A stretch of DNA of 64,000 nt from Streptomyces sp. NBC_01275 (GCF_026340655.1 NZ_JAPEOZ010000001.1:2666001-2730000), one strand, 5' to 3'; shown: positions 17,788 through 26,778, counted from the first letter of the stretch. The notes: generated by a model from the letters alone, not told the origin. A program made the numbers and translations.

Positions 17788-18330
17788 ATGGGGGATCGGA
17801 AGCAGGCCGGGGACGCGGAGTTCCAGGCTTTCGTCGTCGGCCGCTGGCCACGGCTGATGCGCACGGCATTTCTCCTCACGGGGGAGCAGCATGCCGCGGA
17901 GGACCTGGTCCAGTCGACGCTGGAACAGGTCTATGTGGCCTGGCGCAGGGTCGCCTCGGCCGACGAGCCGGAGGCGTATGTACGGCGCGTGATGATCAAC
18001 GCGCATGCCCGCAGGTATCGCAGGAAGCTGCGCGAGTTCCTCGCCCCGAGGGACGACGACCGGGGCCTGGGCCATGAGATCGCCGACGCCGGCGACCTGA
18101 TCGCCCAGGCCGACGACCGGCACACCCTGCTGAAGGCGCTGGCCAAGCTGCCGGCGCGGCAGCGGGAGGCGGTGGTCCTGCGGTACTGGGAGGACCTGAC
18201 CGAGACGCAGACGGCCGAGGCGATGGGCTGCTCGGTCGGCGCGGTGAAGAGCAACGCGGCCAAGGGGATCGCGAAACTCCGCGCCATACCGGGACTGGCC
18301 GACATGGCGACGCACGGAGGGCGGAAGTGA
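17788..18330 (+). CDS. RNA polymerase sigma factor, SigE family (ECF-like)
   Basis: This 180-residue sigma factor has region 2 (EFQAFVVGRWPRLMRTAFLL then AEDLVQSTLEQVYVAWRRV) and region 4 (LPARQREAVVLRYWEDLTET then SVGAVKSNAAKGIAKLR), typical of the actinobacterial SigE/ECF41-like 50-actino family. ATG 17788 sits five bases after a perfect AGGAGG. It overlaps the next gene, a one-helix membrane protein likely to act as its anti-sigma or sensor, by one base. Targets cannot be read here. Confidence 0.92.
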   Translation: MGDRKQAGDAEFQAFVVGRWPRLMRTAFLLTGEQHAAEDLVQSTLEQVYVAWRRVASADEPEAYVRRVMINAHARRYRRKLREFLAPRDDDRGLGHEIADAGDLIAQADDRHTLLKALAKLPARQREAVVLRYWEDLTETQTAEAMGCSVGAVKSNAAKGIAKLRAIPGLADMATHGGRK

Positions 18331-19148
18331 TGAGCGCGAACCGGGAGACGGACGACAGCATGACCCACCACGACATCGCCTTCCTGCTGGCCGACGCCGC
18401 GGACGAGGTGGAGATCGGCATAGCCCCCACCCAGTCGCTGATCCGCGGCGGCCGTCGCCGCAAGGCCCGCCGCTGGGCGGTGGCTGCGGCCACGGTCGTG
18501 GTGGTCGCCGGCTCGACGGGGGCGCTGGCCGTGGCCGGACTGCCGGGCGGCGGGGAGCGGGGGGCGCCGCCGGCGACACGGCTGACGCCGAGCACGACCC
18601 CCGACGTCTTCGCGCCCCACCGCACCACGCTCGCGACCGGGACGGAGCAGGGGAAGGAGTGGAGGGTCTACATCGACGTGTGGACGGCGCCGACCGACGA
18701 GGTGGAGGCGGCGGCCGAACTGCAGTCCATGGGCGAGTACGGCGAGCGGCCCGCGGACGTCGACGAGCCCGCCGGTCTGGTCGGCAAGACCTCGTTCTTC
18801 GTCCACCGGGGCTTCGGGACCACCGCCGCGAGCGACCCGGTGACGCTGAACACCTTCCCGAAGGACGAGAAGATGGCGGGCAGGGACCTCGAGTCCGCCG
18901 CCCTCCCTCTGGTCCCCGGCACCGACGGCCCCAGCCGTCTGGTCATCGGCCATGTCGCCAAGACGGCCCAGGAGGTCACCTGCACCTGGAAGGACGGCAC
19001 GACGAGCGTGGTCCGCAAGGCCCCCTCCAACAGCGAGGTCGCCACCGACGAACTGGTGATCCGCACCGTCGAGGGCTCCACGTCCAACTGGTTCGTGTGC
19101 CTGGCCCCGGCGGGCAAGGACTTCAAGTCGGTGGAGGTGACGGGCTAG
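18330..19148 (+). CDS. Single-pass membrane protein, probable partner of the sigma factor
   Basis: The 272-residue product has a cytoplasmic N-terminus of about 45 residues (MTHHDIAFLLADAADEVEIG, then RGGRRRKARR), one transmembrane helix (about 50-72) and an extracellular domain with two cysteines. This is the layout seen for genes that follow SigE-family sigma factors in Streptomyces; it lacks the ZAS zinc motif HxxxCxxC, so classical anti-sigma function is not shown. ATG 18330 overlaps the sigma stop (TGATG); GTG 18327 is equally possible. Confidence 0.75.
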   Translation: MSANRETDDSMTHHDIAFLLADAADEVEIGIAPTQSLIRGGRRRKARRWAVAAATVVVVAGSTGALAVAGLPGGGERGAPPATRLTPSTTPDVFAPHRTTLATGTEQGKEWRVYIDVWTAPTDEVEAAAELQSMGEYGERPADVDEPAGLVGKTSFFVHRGFGTTAASDPVTLNTFPKDEKMAGRDLESAALPLVPGTDGPSRLVIGHVAKTAQEVTCTWKDGTTSVVRKAPSNSEVATDELVIRTVEGSTSNWFVCLAPAGKDFKSVEVTG

Positions 19149-19292
19149 ACGGGACAGGCGGGACAGACGGGACAGACGGGATGGGGACGAGGAGATGCCG
19201 AAGCCGGACGGGGCGCGGAGGGACCGCACACCGCCCTCCCGTCCGGCCGCCGCGCCTGAGCGCTCCCCGGGGTGCCCGTTAGGGTGGCAGGC

Positions 19293-20309
19293 GTGTCGTA
19301 CGTAGGTCCGAACCCCGATCCGTTCGATCCCTTCGATCCCTTCGATTCCCGGCAGCCCCGCCGCTCCCCGCTGCGCCGCCCGCTGACGGTCGCCCTCGCC
19401 GTGCTCGTGCCCGGGGCGCTGCTCGGGTGGCTGGCGTACGAGGCGCTGGGCGGCACGGGAGGCGACGGCCCGGACCGCTCGGCGGCAGCGGGGGCGTCGT
19501 CGAGCACCCTGCGCTCCCCCACGGACGGCACGAACGGCACGAACGGCTCCGACGGCGCGAACGGCGACGGAAAGCAGAACACCGGCATCGGCGCCGGCGC
19601 CACCCCCTCGCCGTCCTCCGCTTCCGGCTCCCTCGGCTCTCTCGAGGGCAAGGTCGTCGTCATCGACCCGGGCCACAACCCCACCAACTTCCAGCACACC
19701 GCCGACATCGACCGCAAGGTGGACATCGGCACCAACTGGAAGGAGTGCGACACCACGGGGACGTCCACCAACTCCGGTTACAGCGAGGCGAAGTTCACGC
19801 TGGACGTGGCCCACCGGCTGCGCACCCTGCTGCAACAGCAGGGCGCCACGGTGAAACTGACGCAGGACGGCGACCGTCCCTACGGCCCCTGCGTGGACGA
19901 ACGGGCCCGGATCGGTAACGCGGCGCACGCCGACGCGGTCGTCTCGATCCACGCCGACGGCTCGGCGGCCGGCAACCGCGGCTTCCATGTGATCCTGCCG
20001 GGCGCGGTGCACGAGGGCGCCGCCGACACCCGCCCCATCGTCGCCCCGTCCCGCAGCCTCGGAAAGCTGATCGCAGACGACTTCGCCCGCTCGACGGACA
20101 GTTCGCCCTCCAACTACCTCGGCGACGGCACCGGTCTCGTCACGCGTGAGGACCTGGGCGGTCTCAATCTGTCAACGGTTCCCAAGGTGTTCATCGAGTG
20201 CGGCAACATGCGCGATACCAAGGACGCGGCGCTACTGACCAGCAGCGCCTGGCGGCAGGAGGCGGCGCAAGGAATCTCTGAGGGAATCGTGAGTTTCCTG
20301 CGCGGGTAG
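19293..20309 (+). CDS. N-acetylmuramoyl-L-alanine amidase (Amidase_3)
   Basis: This membrane-anchored cell-wall hydrolase cuts the amide bond between MurNAc and the stem peptide. The 338-residue protein has a cytoplasmic PFDPFDPFD repeat at the N-terminus, one transmembrane segment (about 35-55), a Ser/Gly/Asn-rich linker and an Amidase_3 domain with zinc-site motifs VVIDPGHNP, SEAKFTLDVAHRL and VSIHADGS and the catalytic glutamate in FIECGNM. GTG 19293 is preferred over an upstream start. A GATCAG-TGCG-CTGATC palindrome follows two bases after the stop codon. Confidence 0.9.
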   Translation: MSYVGPNPDPFDPFDPFDSRQPRRSPLRRPLTVALAVLVPGALLGWLAYEALGGTGGDGPDRSAAAGASSSTLRSPTDGTNGTNGSDGANGDGKQNTGIGAGATPSPSSASGSLGSLEGKVVVIDPGHNPTNFQHTADIDRKVDIGTNWKECDTTGTSTNSGYSEAKFTLDVAHRLRTLLQQQGATVKLTQDGDRPYGPCVDERARIGNAAHADAVVSIHADGSAAGNRGFHVILPGAVHEGAADTRPIVAPSRSLGKLIADDFARSTDSSPSNYLGDGTGLVTREDLGGLNLSTVPKVFIECGNMRDTKDAALLTSSAWRQEAAQGISEGIVSFLRG

Positions 20310-20487
20310 TGATCAGTGCGCTGATCCCGGCGGACAGTCCGATCGTGCGGACGATAGTGTCGTCCCTACGATGAGGGGCCGCCCCCGCGCTTCACACAGG
20401 GGCCTGACGGCGACATGGTGACAGCGACGCCTCTACCGATATCTGTACGCGTGTACCGATGACGAGACGACTGACGAAGGACCTGAA

Positions 20488-21309
20488 GTGAATATCCGCT
20501 CCCTCACTCGAGGCGACGGCGTGGTGATCGGAGCAGCGGTATTGCTGTTCATCGCGTCGTTCCTGGATCTCTACTCGATCGACGGGATTCCCGACAGCTA
20601 CGACCTCCCGAGCCTCTGGGGCAGCGGGCCGGTCCTGCTCAGTGTCGTTCTCGCGGGGATCATCGGCGCCGCACTCGTCGTCGTCAGCCGGGCGCTGCCG
20701 CAGGAGCGCAAGATCGCCGGGCTGGACCTGCGACAGTTCGGCGTGGCCTTCACGGTCTTCGCCGCGTGGAGCACACTCGGCAACGTCTTCGACCCGGCCG
20801 GCGGCTACGACAACGTCGGCGAGAGCTCGAACGGCCCCGACGCCGGCACGGGCCTGATCCTCGCCCTCGTCGCCACGCTGATCCTGGCCGGCGCCGCCGT
20901 CGCCACCCCCCTGGTCCCCGCGCTCCAGGCCGGTCTCATCCCGGCCCCGAAGCCGCAGGCGCCGCAGCCCTACGGTGCGCAGCCGCCCGCCGGTTACGGC
21001 TACCCGGGCGCGCAGCAGCCGCCGTCCTTCGGTGGGCAGCCGGGTCCGGGGCAGCCGGGGCCGCAGTCCGCGTTCGGTGCGCAGCCGGGGCCCGCGCAGC
21101 CGCCGGCGCCGGACTTCTCGCCGTTCTGGTTCGCCGTTCCGGTGCCGCGTCCGCTGTTCGCGGAGGACGGTACGCCGACGCCGATCGCGGAGCTGGCGCC
21201 GGGCACCTGGTACCTCGCGGTCGAGCAGGGCGCCCAGGGTCTGGTCGCGCAGACCCAGGACGGCCGCCGCGGCGTGCTGCGGGACGCCTCCGGCATCCAG
21301 CGCGGCTGA
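20488..21309 (+). CDS. Four-helix membrane protein with proline/glutamine-rich tail
   Basis: The 273-residue protein has four membrane helices in its first 150 residues, then a low-complexity Pro/Gln/Gly/Tyr segment (about 155-205, with PYGAQPPAGYGYPGAQQPP) and a 65-residue C-terminal globular end (FAVPVPRPLFAEDGTPTPIA onward). It resembles the DUF5336-type actinobacterial membrane proteins, whose function is unknown. The GTG start follows GAAGGACCTGAA. An intrinsic terminator follows, so it is probably monocistronic. Confidence 0.75.
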   Translation: MNIRSLTRGDGVVIGAAVLLFIASFLDLYSIDGIPDSYDLPSLWGSGPVLLSVVLAGIIGAALVVVSRALPQERKIAGLDLRQFGVAFTVFAAWSTLGNVFDPAGGYDNVGESSNGPDAGTGLILALVATLILAGAAVATPLVPALQAGLIPAPKPQAPQPYGAQPPAGYGYPGAQQPPSFGGQPGPGQPGPQSAFGAQPGPAQPPAPDFSPFWFAVPVPRPLFAEDGTPTPIAELAPGTWYLAVEQGAQGLVAQTQDGRRGVLRDASGIQRG

Positions 21310-21335
21310 GCCTCGTACAGGTCATCGCCTGCCGC

Positions 21336-21367
21336 ACGGCCCCTCGCCCTTCCGGGCGGGGGGCCGT
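21336..21367 (+). terminator. Intrinsic terminator
   Basis: ACGGCCCCTCGCCC pairs with GGGCGGGGGGCCGT across a short TTCC loop, 27 bases after the stop of the membrane-protein gene. TGT follows the stem. Confidence 0.8.
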
Positions 21368-21394
21368 TGTCGTACAGTCGGCACCTCTCCTAAT

Positions 21395-21409
21395 CTGACA
21401 GACCGTCAG
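21395..21409. promoter_or_regulatory. CTGACGGT palindrome, site 2
   Basis: CTGACAGACCGTCAG lies nine bases before the start codon of the F420-type oxidoreductase and overlaps its ribosome site (AGGAGG begins at 21408). A protein bound here would block transcription elongation or initiation. Confidence 0.55.
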
Positions 21410-21418
21410 GAGGCAGGC

Positions 21419-22429
21419 ATGCGGCTCGGTCTCGCGCTCGGCTACTGGGGGCGCGGCCCCTCCGCCGGTCATGTGGAGCTGGCGCGGGAGGCGGAGCGGC
21501 TCGGGTACGACTCCGTGTGGACGGCGGAGTCCTGGGGGTCGGACGCGTTCACCCCGCTCACCTGGATCGCCGCGCGGACGTCGACGATCGGGCTGGGCAC
21601 GGCGGTCGCGCAGATGGCGGCCCGCTCCCCCACCACCACCGCGATGCACGCCCTGACCCTGGACCACCTCTCCGGCGGCCGGCTGACGCTCGGGCTCGGT
21701 CTGTCGGGTCCGCAGGTCGTCGAGGGCTGGTACGGCCGCCCGTTCCCGAAGTCGCCGCTGACCGCGACCCGGGAGTACGTCGACGTCGTACGGCAGGTAC
21801 TGCGGCGGGAGGGGCCGGTGGAGGCGGACGGGCGGTTCCACGCCCACCCTTATCGCGGTGCGGACGCGACAGGGTTGGGGCGGCCGCTGAAGTCCATCAC
21901 CCACCCCCTGCGACCCGATCTGCCGGTGCTGCTGGGCGCGGAGGGGCCGAAGAACGTCGCGCAGACCGTCGAGATCGCCGACGGCTGGCTGCCGTTGTAC
22001 TGGTCGCCGAGCCGGCCGGACGCGTACGGACCGGCGGTGGAACGGCTTCCCGAGGGTTTCCGGGTCGCGCCCATGGCGCGGGTCAGGGTCTGCGACGACG
22101 TCGCCGAGGGGCTGCTCGGGGTCAAGACCATGCTCGGCTTCTACATCGGCGGCATGGGCCACGCCACCCGCAACTTCCACGCCGACCTGATGGCCCGCAT
22201 GGGCTACGAGGAGGAGGCCCGGCGGATCCAGGAGCTGTTCCTCGCCGGCCGCCGGGAGGAGGCCGTGCTCGCCGTGCCGGACGCCTTCGCCGACGAGATC
22301 TCCCTCGTCGGCCCGCGCGAACGCATCGCCGAGCGCCTGGAGCCCTGGCGCAAGGGCCCGGTGACGGACCTGCTCGCCCTGGCCCCGGACCCGTACACGC
22401 TACGGGTCCTGGCGGAGCTCAACGCCTAG
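21419..22429 (+). CDS. LLM-class F420-dependent oxidoreductase
   Basis: The 336-residue TIM-barrel protein has the luciferase-like opening MRLGLALGYWGRGPSAGHVE, AREAERLGYDSVWTAESWG, and LDHLSGGRLTLGLGLSGPQV. It resembles mycobacterial Rv3520c-type F420 oxidoreductases, which belong to the KstR cholesterol regulon. It would carry out hydride transfer between cofactor F420 and an unknown substrate. ATG 21419 follows AGGAGG. It shares the CTGACGGT-type palindrome with the other putative steroid units, although no KstR-like box is seen before it. Confidence 0.87.
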   Translation: MRLGLALGYWGRGPSAGHVELAREAERLGYDSVWTAESWGSDAFTPLTWIAARTSTIGLGTAVAQMAARSPTTTAMHALTLDHLSGGRLTLGLGLSGPQVVEGWYGRPFPKSPLTATREYVDVVRQVLRREGPVEADGRFHAHPYRGADATGLGRPLKSITHPLRPDLPVLLGAEGPKNVAQTVEIADGWLPLYWSPSRPDAYGPAVERLPEGFRVAPMARVRVCDDVAEGLLGVKTMLGFYIGGMGHATRNFHADLMARMGYEEEARRIQELFLAGRREEAVLAVPDAFADEISLVGPRERIAERLEPWRKGPVTDLLALAPDPYTLRVLAELNA

Positions 22430-22483
22430 AGGTCCTGTCCCCCTCCTGCGACGTGATCGGCCGGACAGGACCTGGCCCCCGCC

Positions 22484-23554
22484 TCAGGAGCAGCAGTCGG
22501 CCTCGAGTCCCAGCGGCAGCTGCTCGCCGCCGAACACCGCGCAGGTGGCCTCGTGGCCGCCCAGCGCGGCGACGGCCAGGACCAGGGATCCGGCCGTCCA
22601 GGTGGTCAACTCCCGTGGCCAGATGGCCTCGTCCTCGAAGACGTAGCCGGTCCAGTACAGACCCGACTCGGCGTCCCGCAGATGCTGGATCGCCTGGAGG
22701 ATCTCCAGCGCCCGGTCGGACTCGCCCATCGCCCAGAGGGCGAGGGCCAGTTCGGCCGACTCTCCGCCGGTCACCCACGGGTTGGGCGCGACGCAGCGCA
22801 CGCCGAGCCCCGGCACCACGAACCGCTCCCAGTCCGCCTCGATCCGGGCCTTGGCCTCCGCGCCGGTCAACGCCCCGCCCAGCACCGGGTAGTACCAGTC
22901 CATCGAGTAGCGGTCCTTGTCGAGGAACCGCTCCGGGTGGCGCCGTATGGCGTGCCGCAGCGCGCCCGCCGCCAACTCCCAGTCCGGCTGGGGCTCTTCG
23001 CGCTGCTCGGCGATGGCCAGCGCGCACCGCAGCGCCTGGTGGATCGAGGAGGAGCCGGTCAGCAGCGCCTCGGCGGTCGGCGTGCCGTCGTCCTCGCGCC
23101 GCCAGCCGATCTGTCCGCCCGGCTGCTGCAGCCGCAGCACGCACTCGACGGCCGCGTAGACGGCCGGCCACATGCGGTCCAGGAACGTGTCGTCGCCGGT
23201 GGACAGGTAGTGATGCCAGACGCCTACGGCGATGTAGGCGACGAAGTTCGTCTCGCGGGCCCGGTCGGTGACGTCGTCGAAGGCCCCGTCGGCGTAGGCG
23301 GCGTACCAGGAGCCGTCCTCGTTCTGGTGCCGGGCGAGCCAGGTGTAGGCCCGGTCGGCGGCCTCGTGCTCGCCGGCCGCGTCCAGGGCCATCGCGGCCT
23401 CGGTGTGGTCCCAGGGGTCCAGGTGGTGCCCGCGGAACCAGGGGATCGCGCCGTCCTCCCGCTGCACGGCGAGGATGCCGGCGACGGTCTCGGCGGCCTG
23501 CTCGGCGGTGAGGACCCCGGGCAGGACGAGGTGTTCTGTCCGGGGAGTGGTCAC
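22484..23554 (-). CDS. Alpha/alpha-barrel (prenyltransferase/squalene-cyclase-like) protein
   Basis: The 356-residue product has repeated helical hairpins with aromatic-rich QW-like segments (GAIPWFRGHHLDPWDHTEAA, LARHQNEDGSWYAAYADG, LQQPGGQIGW), like the toroidal barrels of terpene cyclases, prenyltransferases and six-hairpin glycosidases. The DxDD and DCTAE-type motifs of cyclases are not apparent, so catalysis is doubtful or glycan-related. GTG 23554 overlaps the stop of the preceding methyltransferase (GTGA). It is the third gene of a translationally coupled triad with the methyltransferase and glycosyltransferase. Confidence 0.75.
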   Translation of the reverse strand: MTTPRTEHLVLPGVLTAEQAAETVAGILAVQREDGAIPWFRGHHLDPWDHTEAAMALDAAGEHEAADRAYTWLARHQNEDGSWYAAYADGAFDDVTDRARETNFVAYIAVGVWHHYLSTGDDTFLDRMWPAVYAAVECVLRLQQPGGQIGWRREDDGTPTAEALLTGSSSIHQALRCALAIAEQREEPQPDWELAAGALRHAIRRHPERFLDKDRYSMDWYYPVLGGALTGAEAKARIEADWERFVVPGLGVRCVAPNPWVTGGESAELALALWAMGESDRALEILQAIQHLRDAESGLYWTGYVFEDEAIWPRELTTWTAGSLVLAVAALGGHEATCAVFGGEQLPLGLEADCCS

Positions 23555-24285
23555 TTGGCGTCCACTCGCGGCAGGTGCGGCTTGGTCGCGTACGCCACGA
23601 AGCTCTTGCCGATGAGCGGGTTCAGCGCCTGCTCGGCGACCCGTGTCGCCAGCGGTTTCTTCATGATGTCCCAGACCAGCAGCTTGTGGTACGCCCGCAC
23701 CGGCAGCGCCTTGTCGTTGTCGACGCCGAACGCGCACTTCAGCCACCAGTACGGCGAGTGCAGCGCGTGGGCGTGATGGGTGCCGTACGGCTTCAGGCCC
23801 GCCTCGCGGATCTTCGTGAGCAGTTCGTCCGCCTTGTAGATGCGGATGTGGCCGCCCTCGACCTCGTGGTAGGCGTCGGAGAGGGTCCAGCAGACCTTCT
23901 CGGGGCCGTAGCGCGGGACGGTGATCGCGATGCGGCCGCCGGGCTTGAGCACGCGCACCATCTCGGCGAGGACGCCCTTGTCGTCCGGGATGTGCTCCAT
24001 CACCTCGGAGATGATGACGACGTCGAAGGACTCGTCGGGGAAGGGCAGCGCGAGGGCGTCGCCCTCCATGGCGGTCGCGGTGGCGCCCTCGGGGGCCTCG
24101 CCGGCCTCCTTCATCGCCGCGAACCACTTGGCGACCTCTCGAATTTCCTCGGCGTTCTGATCCAGCGCCACGACCTGCGCGCCACGCCGGTAACACTCGA
24201 AGGCATGCCGGCCCGCCCCGCAGCCGAGGTCCAGGACTCGGTCGCCCGGGGCGAGCGGGAACCGGGAGAAGTCGACGGTCAGCAC
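23551..24285 (-). CDS. Class I SAM-dependent methyltransferase (methyltransf_11)
   Basis: This 244-residue cytoplasmic enzyme has the SAM motif VLDLGCGAGRHAFECYRRGA, the acidic VVALDQN, GDALALPFPDESFDVVI and EVMEHIPD. The C-terminal half is longer than ubiquinone-type enzymes and ends in a basic segment. GTG 24285 lies inside the end of the glycosyltransferase gene (7-base overlap) and its stop overlaps the next start. Its acceptor is probably a sugar or lipid-linked glycan because of the neighbouring GT4 enzyme. Confidence 0.85.
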   Translation of the reverse strand: MLTVDFSRFPLAPGDRVLDLGCGAGRHAFECYRRGAQVVALDQNAEEIREVAKWFAAMKEAGEAPEGATATAMEGDALALPFPDESFDVVIISEVMEHIPDDKGVLAEMVRVLKPGGRIAITVPRYGPEKVCWTLSDAYHEVEGGHIRIYKADELLTKIREAGLKPYGTHHAHALHSPYWWLKCAFGVDNDKALPVRAYHKLLVWDIMKKPLATRVAEQALNPLIGKSFVAYATKPHLPRVDAK

Positions 24286-25814
24286 GTGGCCCTGCTTTCG
24301 CGATCGGATGCTTCAGATGCTTCGGTTACGACGTCAACGGTCTGGGGCGCGGACACAGGGGGCGCTGCGGACGCAGGGGCCGGGACCGAGGTCGCCGTGG
24401 CCGCCGTGGACGCCGTTGGTGTCGTGGACGCCGAGGTCGCCTTGGCCCCCGTGGTCGCCGACGAGGTCGCCGTTCGGGGCCGGCGGGCCCGCTGGGGCTC
24501 TCGGTCGCCGCCGGCCACGGCTATCGCCTCGCGGTAGCGCTCCACGGTGCCCTCGGCGGCCCGCGCCCAGGTGAACCGCTCCAGCACCCGCGTCCGGCCG
24601 GCCGCGCCGAGCCGGGCCCGCAGCTCGGGGTCGCCCAGCAGCCGGGCGAGGCCCGCGGCGAGCGCGCCGGAGTCCCCCGGCGGCACCGCGAGGCAGGTCT
24701 CCCCGTCGCGCCCGGCGACCTCGGGGATCGCCCCTCCGGTGGTGGCGACGAGCGGCGTCCCGGTCGCCATGGCCTCCGCCGCCGGCAGGGAGAACCCCTC
24801 GTACAGGGACGGCACGCAGGCGACCTCCGCCGAGCGCACCAGGTCGACGAGTTCGGCGTCGGAGATGCCCTTGACGAACTCGACGACGCCTTCGAGGCCG
24901 TACCGCTCGATCGCCTGGGCGACGGGCCCCTCCTGCGGGCGCTTGCCGACGACGACGAGGTGGGCGTGCGGGTGCTCGGTGCGCACCTTCGCCAGCGCCT
25001 CGACGAGGAAGACCAGGCCCTTGAGCGGAACGTCCGCGCTGGACGTCGTCACGATCCGGCCCGGCGTCACGGGCACCGCGGGACTCGGCGAGAACAGGTC
25101 GGTGTCGGCGCCGATGTGGACGACGTGGATGCGGTCGTCGCGGACGCCGAGGTGGTCGGCGATCTCCTGGCGGGAGGTGCCGGAGACGGTGAGCACGGAC
25201 GGCAGCCGGCGGGCGACGCGCTTCTGCATCCGGGTGAACCCGTACCAACGGCGCACGGACGCACGGCGCTTGAAGCCCTCGGCGGCGTCCAGCTCCAACT
25301 GCCGGTCGACGGTGATGGGATGGTGGATGGTGGTGACCAGCGGAGCGCCGACGTCCCCCAACAACCCGTATCCCAGGGTCTGGTTGTCGTGCACGACGTC
25401 GAACTCGCCGCGCCGGGCGCGCAGATGGCGGCGGGCGCGCAGCGAGAAGGTCAGCGGTTCGGGGAACCCGCCGGTCCACATGGTCGCCACTTCCAGCGCG
25501 TCGACCCAGTCGCGGTACTCGTCGCGCTTCGGGGTGCGAAAGGGGTCCGGCTGGCGGTACAGGTCGAGGCTGGGGAGCTCGGTGAGCGACAGACGGTCCT
25601 CGTACCCCTCGTCCAGGACGGGATAGGGCTGGGAGCCGATGACCTCGACACGGTGCCCGAGGCGGACGAGCTCACGCGAGAGATGCCGTACGTAGACGCC
25701 CTGGCCGCCGCAGAACGGGTTCCCCTTATAGGTGAGGAGCCCGATGTCGAGCGGTCGCCTGCCGTCGGCGGCGAGGTCATGCCGGGGCCCCGCCTGACTG
25801 GCCTCCGCGGTCAC
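24279..25814 (-). CDS. GT4-family glycosyltransferase with Ala/Thr-rich tail
   Basis: The 511-residue GT-B enzyme has the N-terminal KGNPFCGGQGVYVRHLSREL glycine-rich loop, VVHDNQTLGYG, TIHHPITVDR, and the C-terminal donor site VPSLYEGFSLPAAEAMATG with the conserved EX7E. It should transfer a sugar from a nucleotide donor to a lipid or glycan acceptor at the cytoplasmic face. After about residue 430 there is an 80-residue Ala/Thr/Ser-rich disordered tail. It is the first gene of the triad and is divergent from kstR; the KstR-like box at 25869 lies 55 bases before its GTG start. Confidence 0.87.
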   Translation of the reverse strand: MTAEASQAGPRHDLAADGRRPLDIGLLTYKGNPFCGGQGVYVRHLSRELVRLGHRVEVIGSQPYPVLDEGYEDRLSLTELPSLDLYRQPDPFRTPKRDEYRDWVDALEVATMWTGGFPEPLTFSLRARRHLRARRGEFDVVHDNQTLGYGLLGDVGAPLVTTIHHPITVDRQLELDAAEGFKRRASVRRWYGFTRMQKRVARRLPSVLTVSGTSRQEIADHLGVRDDRIHVVHIGADTDLFSPSPAVPVTPGRIVTTSSADVPLKGLVFLVEALAKVRTEHPHAHLVVVGKRPQEGPVAQAIERYGLEGVVEFVKGISDAELVDLVRSAEVACVPSLYEGFSLPAAEAMATGTPLVATTGGAIPEVAGRDGETCLAVPPGDSGALAAGLARLLGDPELRARLGAAGRTRVLERFTWARAAEGTVERYREAIAVAGGDREPQRARRPRTATSSATTGAKATSASTTPTASTAATATSVPAPASAAPPVSAPQTVDVVTEASEASDRESRATC

Positions 25815-25868
25815 TCCGGGCCCCCTTCTGCCTGCACTGTCCCGCGAGACTACGACGGGACGCTAATC

Positions 25869-25882
25869 TAGAACAAGTTTCA
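25869..25882. promoter_or_regulatory. KstR-like operator, site 2 (kstR promoter region)
   Basis: TAGAACAAGTTTCA fits TnnAACnnGTTnnA exactly. It lies between the GT4 triad and the kstR-like gene and suggests autoregulation, possibly with control of the triad. Confidence 0.75.
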
Positions 25883-26032
25883 GACTTGATCGTTCGGGAG
25901 GCTCTGAATCTACCGGCAGGTAGGGGCGCCGGAAGAAGTGGATCAGGTGATTCACGCCACGGCGACCGCCCTGCCATGCTGTGTGATCACCGACCCTCAC
26001 CGACTGTCACGGAACGGAACGGAACGGGACCC

Positions 26033-26659
26033 ATGCCTGCGGAAGCCAAGGCGAACAAGGCGCAGCCCTCGCCCCTCACGGAGCGGCAGCAGGCGCGCCG
26101 CCGCCGCATCCTGCACGCGAGCGCGCAGCTGGCCAGCCGGGGCGGTTTCGACGCGGTGCAGATGCGGGAGGTGGCCGAGTCCTCGCAGGTCGCCCTCGGC
26201 ACGCTCTACCGCTACTTCCCTTCCAAGGTGCATCTGTTGGTCGCCACGATGCAGGACCAGCTGGAGCACATGCACGGCACGGTGCGCAAGAAGCCCCCGG
26301 CGGGCGAGAAGGCGGCGGACCGGGTCGCGGAGACGCTGATGCGCGCCTTCCGCGCCCTCCAGCGCGAGCCGCACCTGGCCGACGCGATGGTCCGTGCCCT
26401 GACCTTCGCCGACCGCAGCGTCTCCCCCGAGGTCGACCAGGTCTCCCGTCAGACGACGGCGATCATCCTTGACGCGATGGGCCTGGAGCACCCGACGCCC
26501 GAGCAGCTCTCCGCGGTCCGGGTCATCGAGCACACCTGGCACTCGGCCCTCATCACCTGGCTGTCGGGCCGCGCGTCCATCGCCCAGGTCCGCATCGACA
26601 TCGAGACGGTCTGCCGCCTGATCGACGTGACGGACCCGGACGCGGACACGCACGACTGA
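26033..26659 (+). CDS. kstR: TetR-family regulator, KstR-like
   Basis: The 208-residue repressor has an N-terminal helix-turn-helix (GFDAVQMREVAESSQVALG then TLYRYFPSKVHLL, residues 38-69) closely resembling KstR, the cholesterol-catabolism repressor of mycobacteria and rhodococci, which is released by 3-oxo-cholestenoyl-CoA type ligands. The C-terminal domain (FRALQREPHLADAMVRALTF, then IEHTWHSALITWLSGRASI) is of the KstR type as well. Its own upstream region and those of maoC, aldehyde dehydrogenase and cyp125/fadA5 all have matching boxes. The identification rests on sequence resemblance plus these boxes; ligand is inferred. Confidence 0.88.
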   Translation: MPAEAKANKAQPSPLTERQQARRRRILHASAQLASRGGFDAVQMREVAESSQVALGTLYRYFPSKVHLLVATMQDQLEHMHGTVRKKPPAGEKAADRVAETLMRAFRALQREPHLADAMVRALTFADRSVSPEVDQVSRQTTAIILDAMGLEHPTPEQLSAVRVIEHTWHSALITWLSGRASIAQVRIDIETVCRLIDVTDPDADTHD

Positions 26660-26707
26660 GCACTACGACGCCGAGGGCGCGCACTCACCCCGAGGCCCGA
26701 GGCCCGA

Positions 26708-26766
26708 GGTCCAAGGTGTCCAAGGTCCAAGGTCCAAGGTCCAAGGTCCAAGGTCCAAGGCTCAAG
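26708..26766. repeat. 7-bp tandem repeat (GTCCAAG)
   Basis: About eight copies of GTCCAAG, one interrupted by an extra GT, fill the space between the convergent kstR and ferredoxin genes, preceded by GAGGCCC repeats. No hairpin is formed because the unit is not self-complementary. Confidence 0.85.
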
Positions 26767-26778
26767 GGGAGGAGATCC

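Noticed and set aside
20311..20326. GATCAG-TGCG-CTGATC palindrome after the amidase gene as an operator
   Set aside because: It is only two bases after the stop codon and is more simply part of a weak terminator; no second copy was noticed.
22419..23171. Alternative 250-codon frame opposite or overlapping the F420 oxidoreductase end and the barrel protein
   Set aside because: Low-complexity Arg/Gly/Ala product within the coding sequence of the barrel protein in another frame.
26708..26766. Possible CRISPR array
   Set aside because: The 7-bp units are contiguous with no spacers and no cas gene is present. The same applies to the other tandem arrays.
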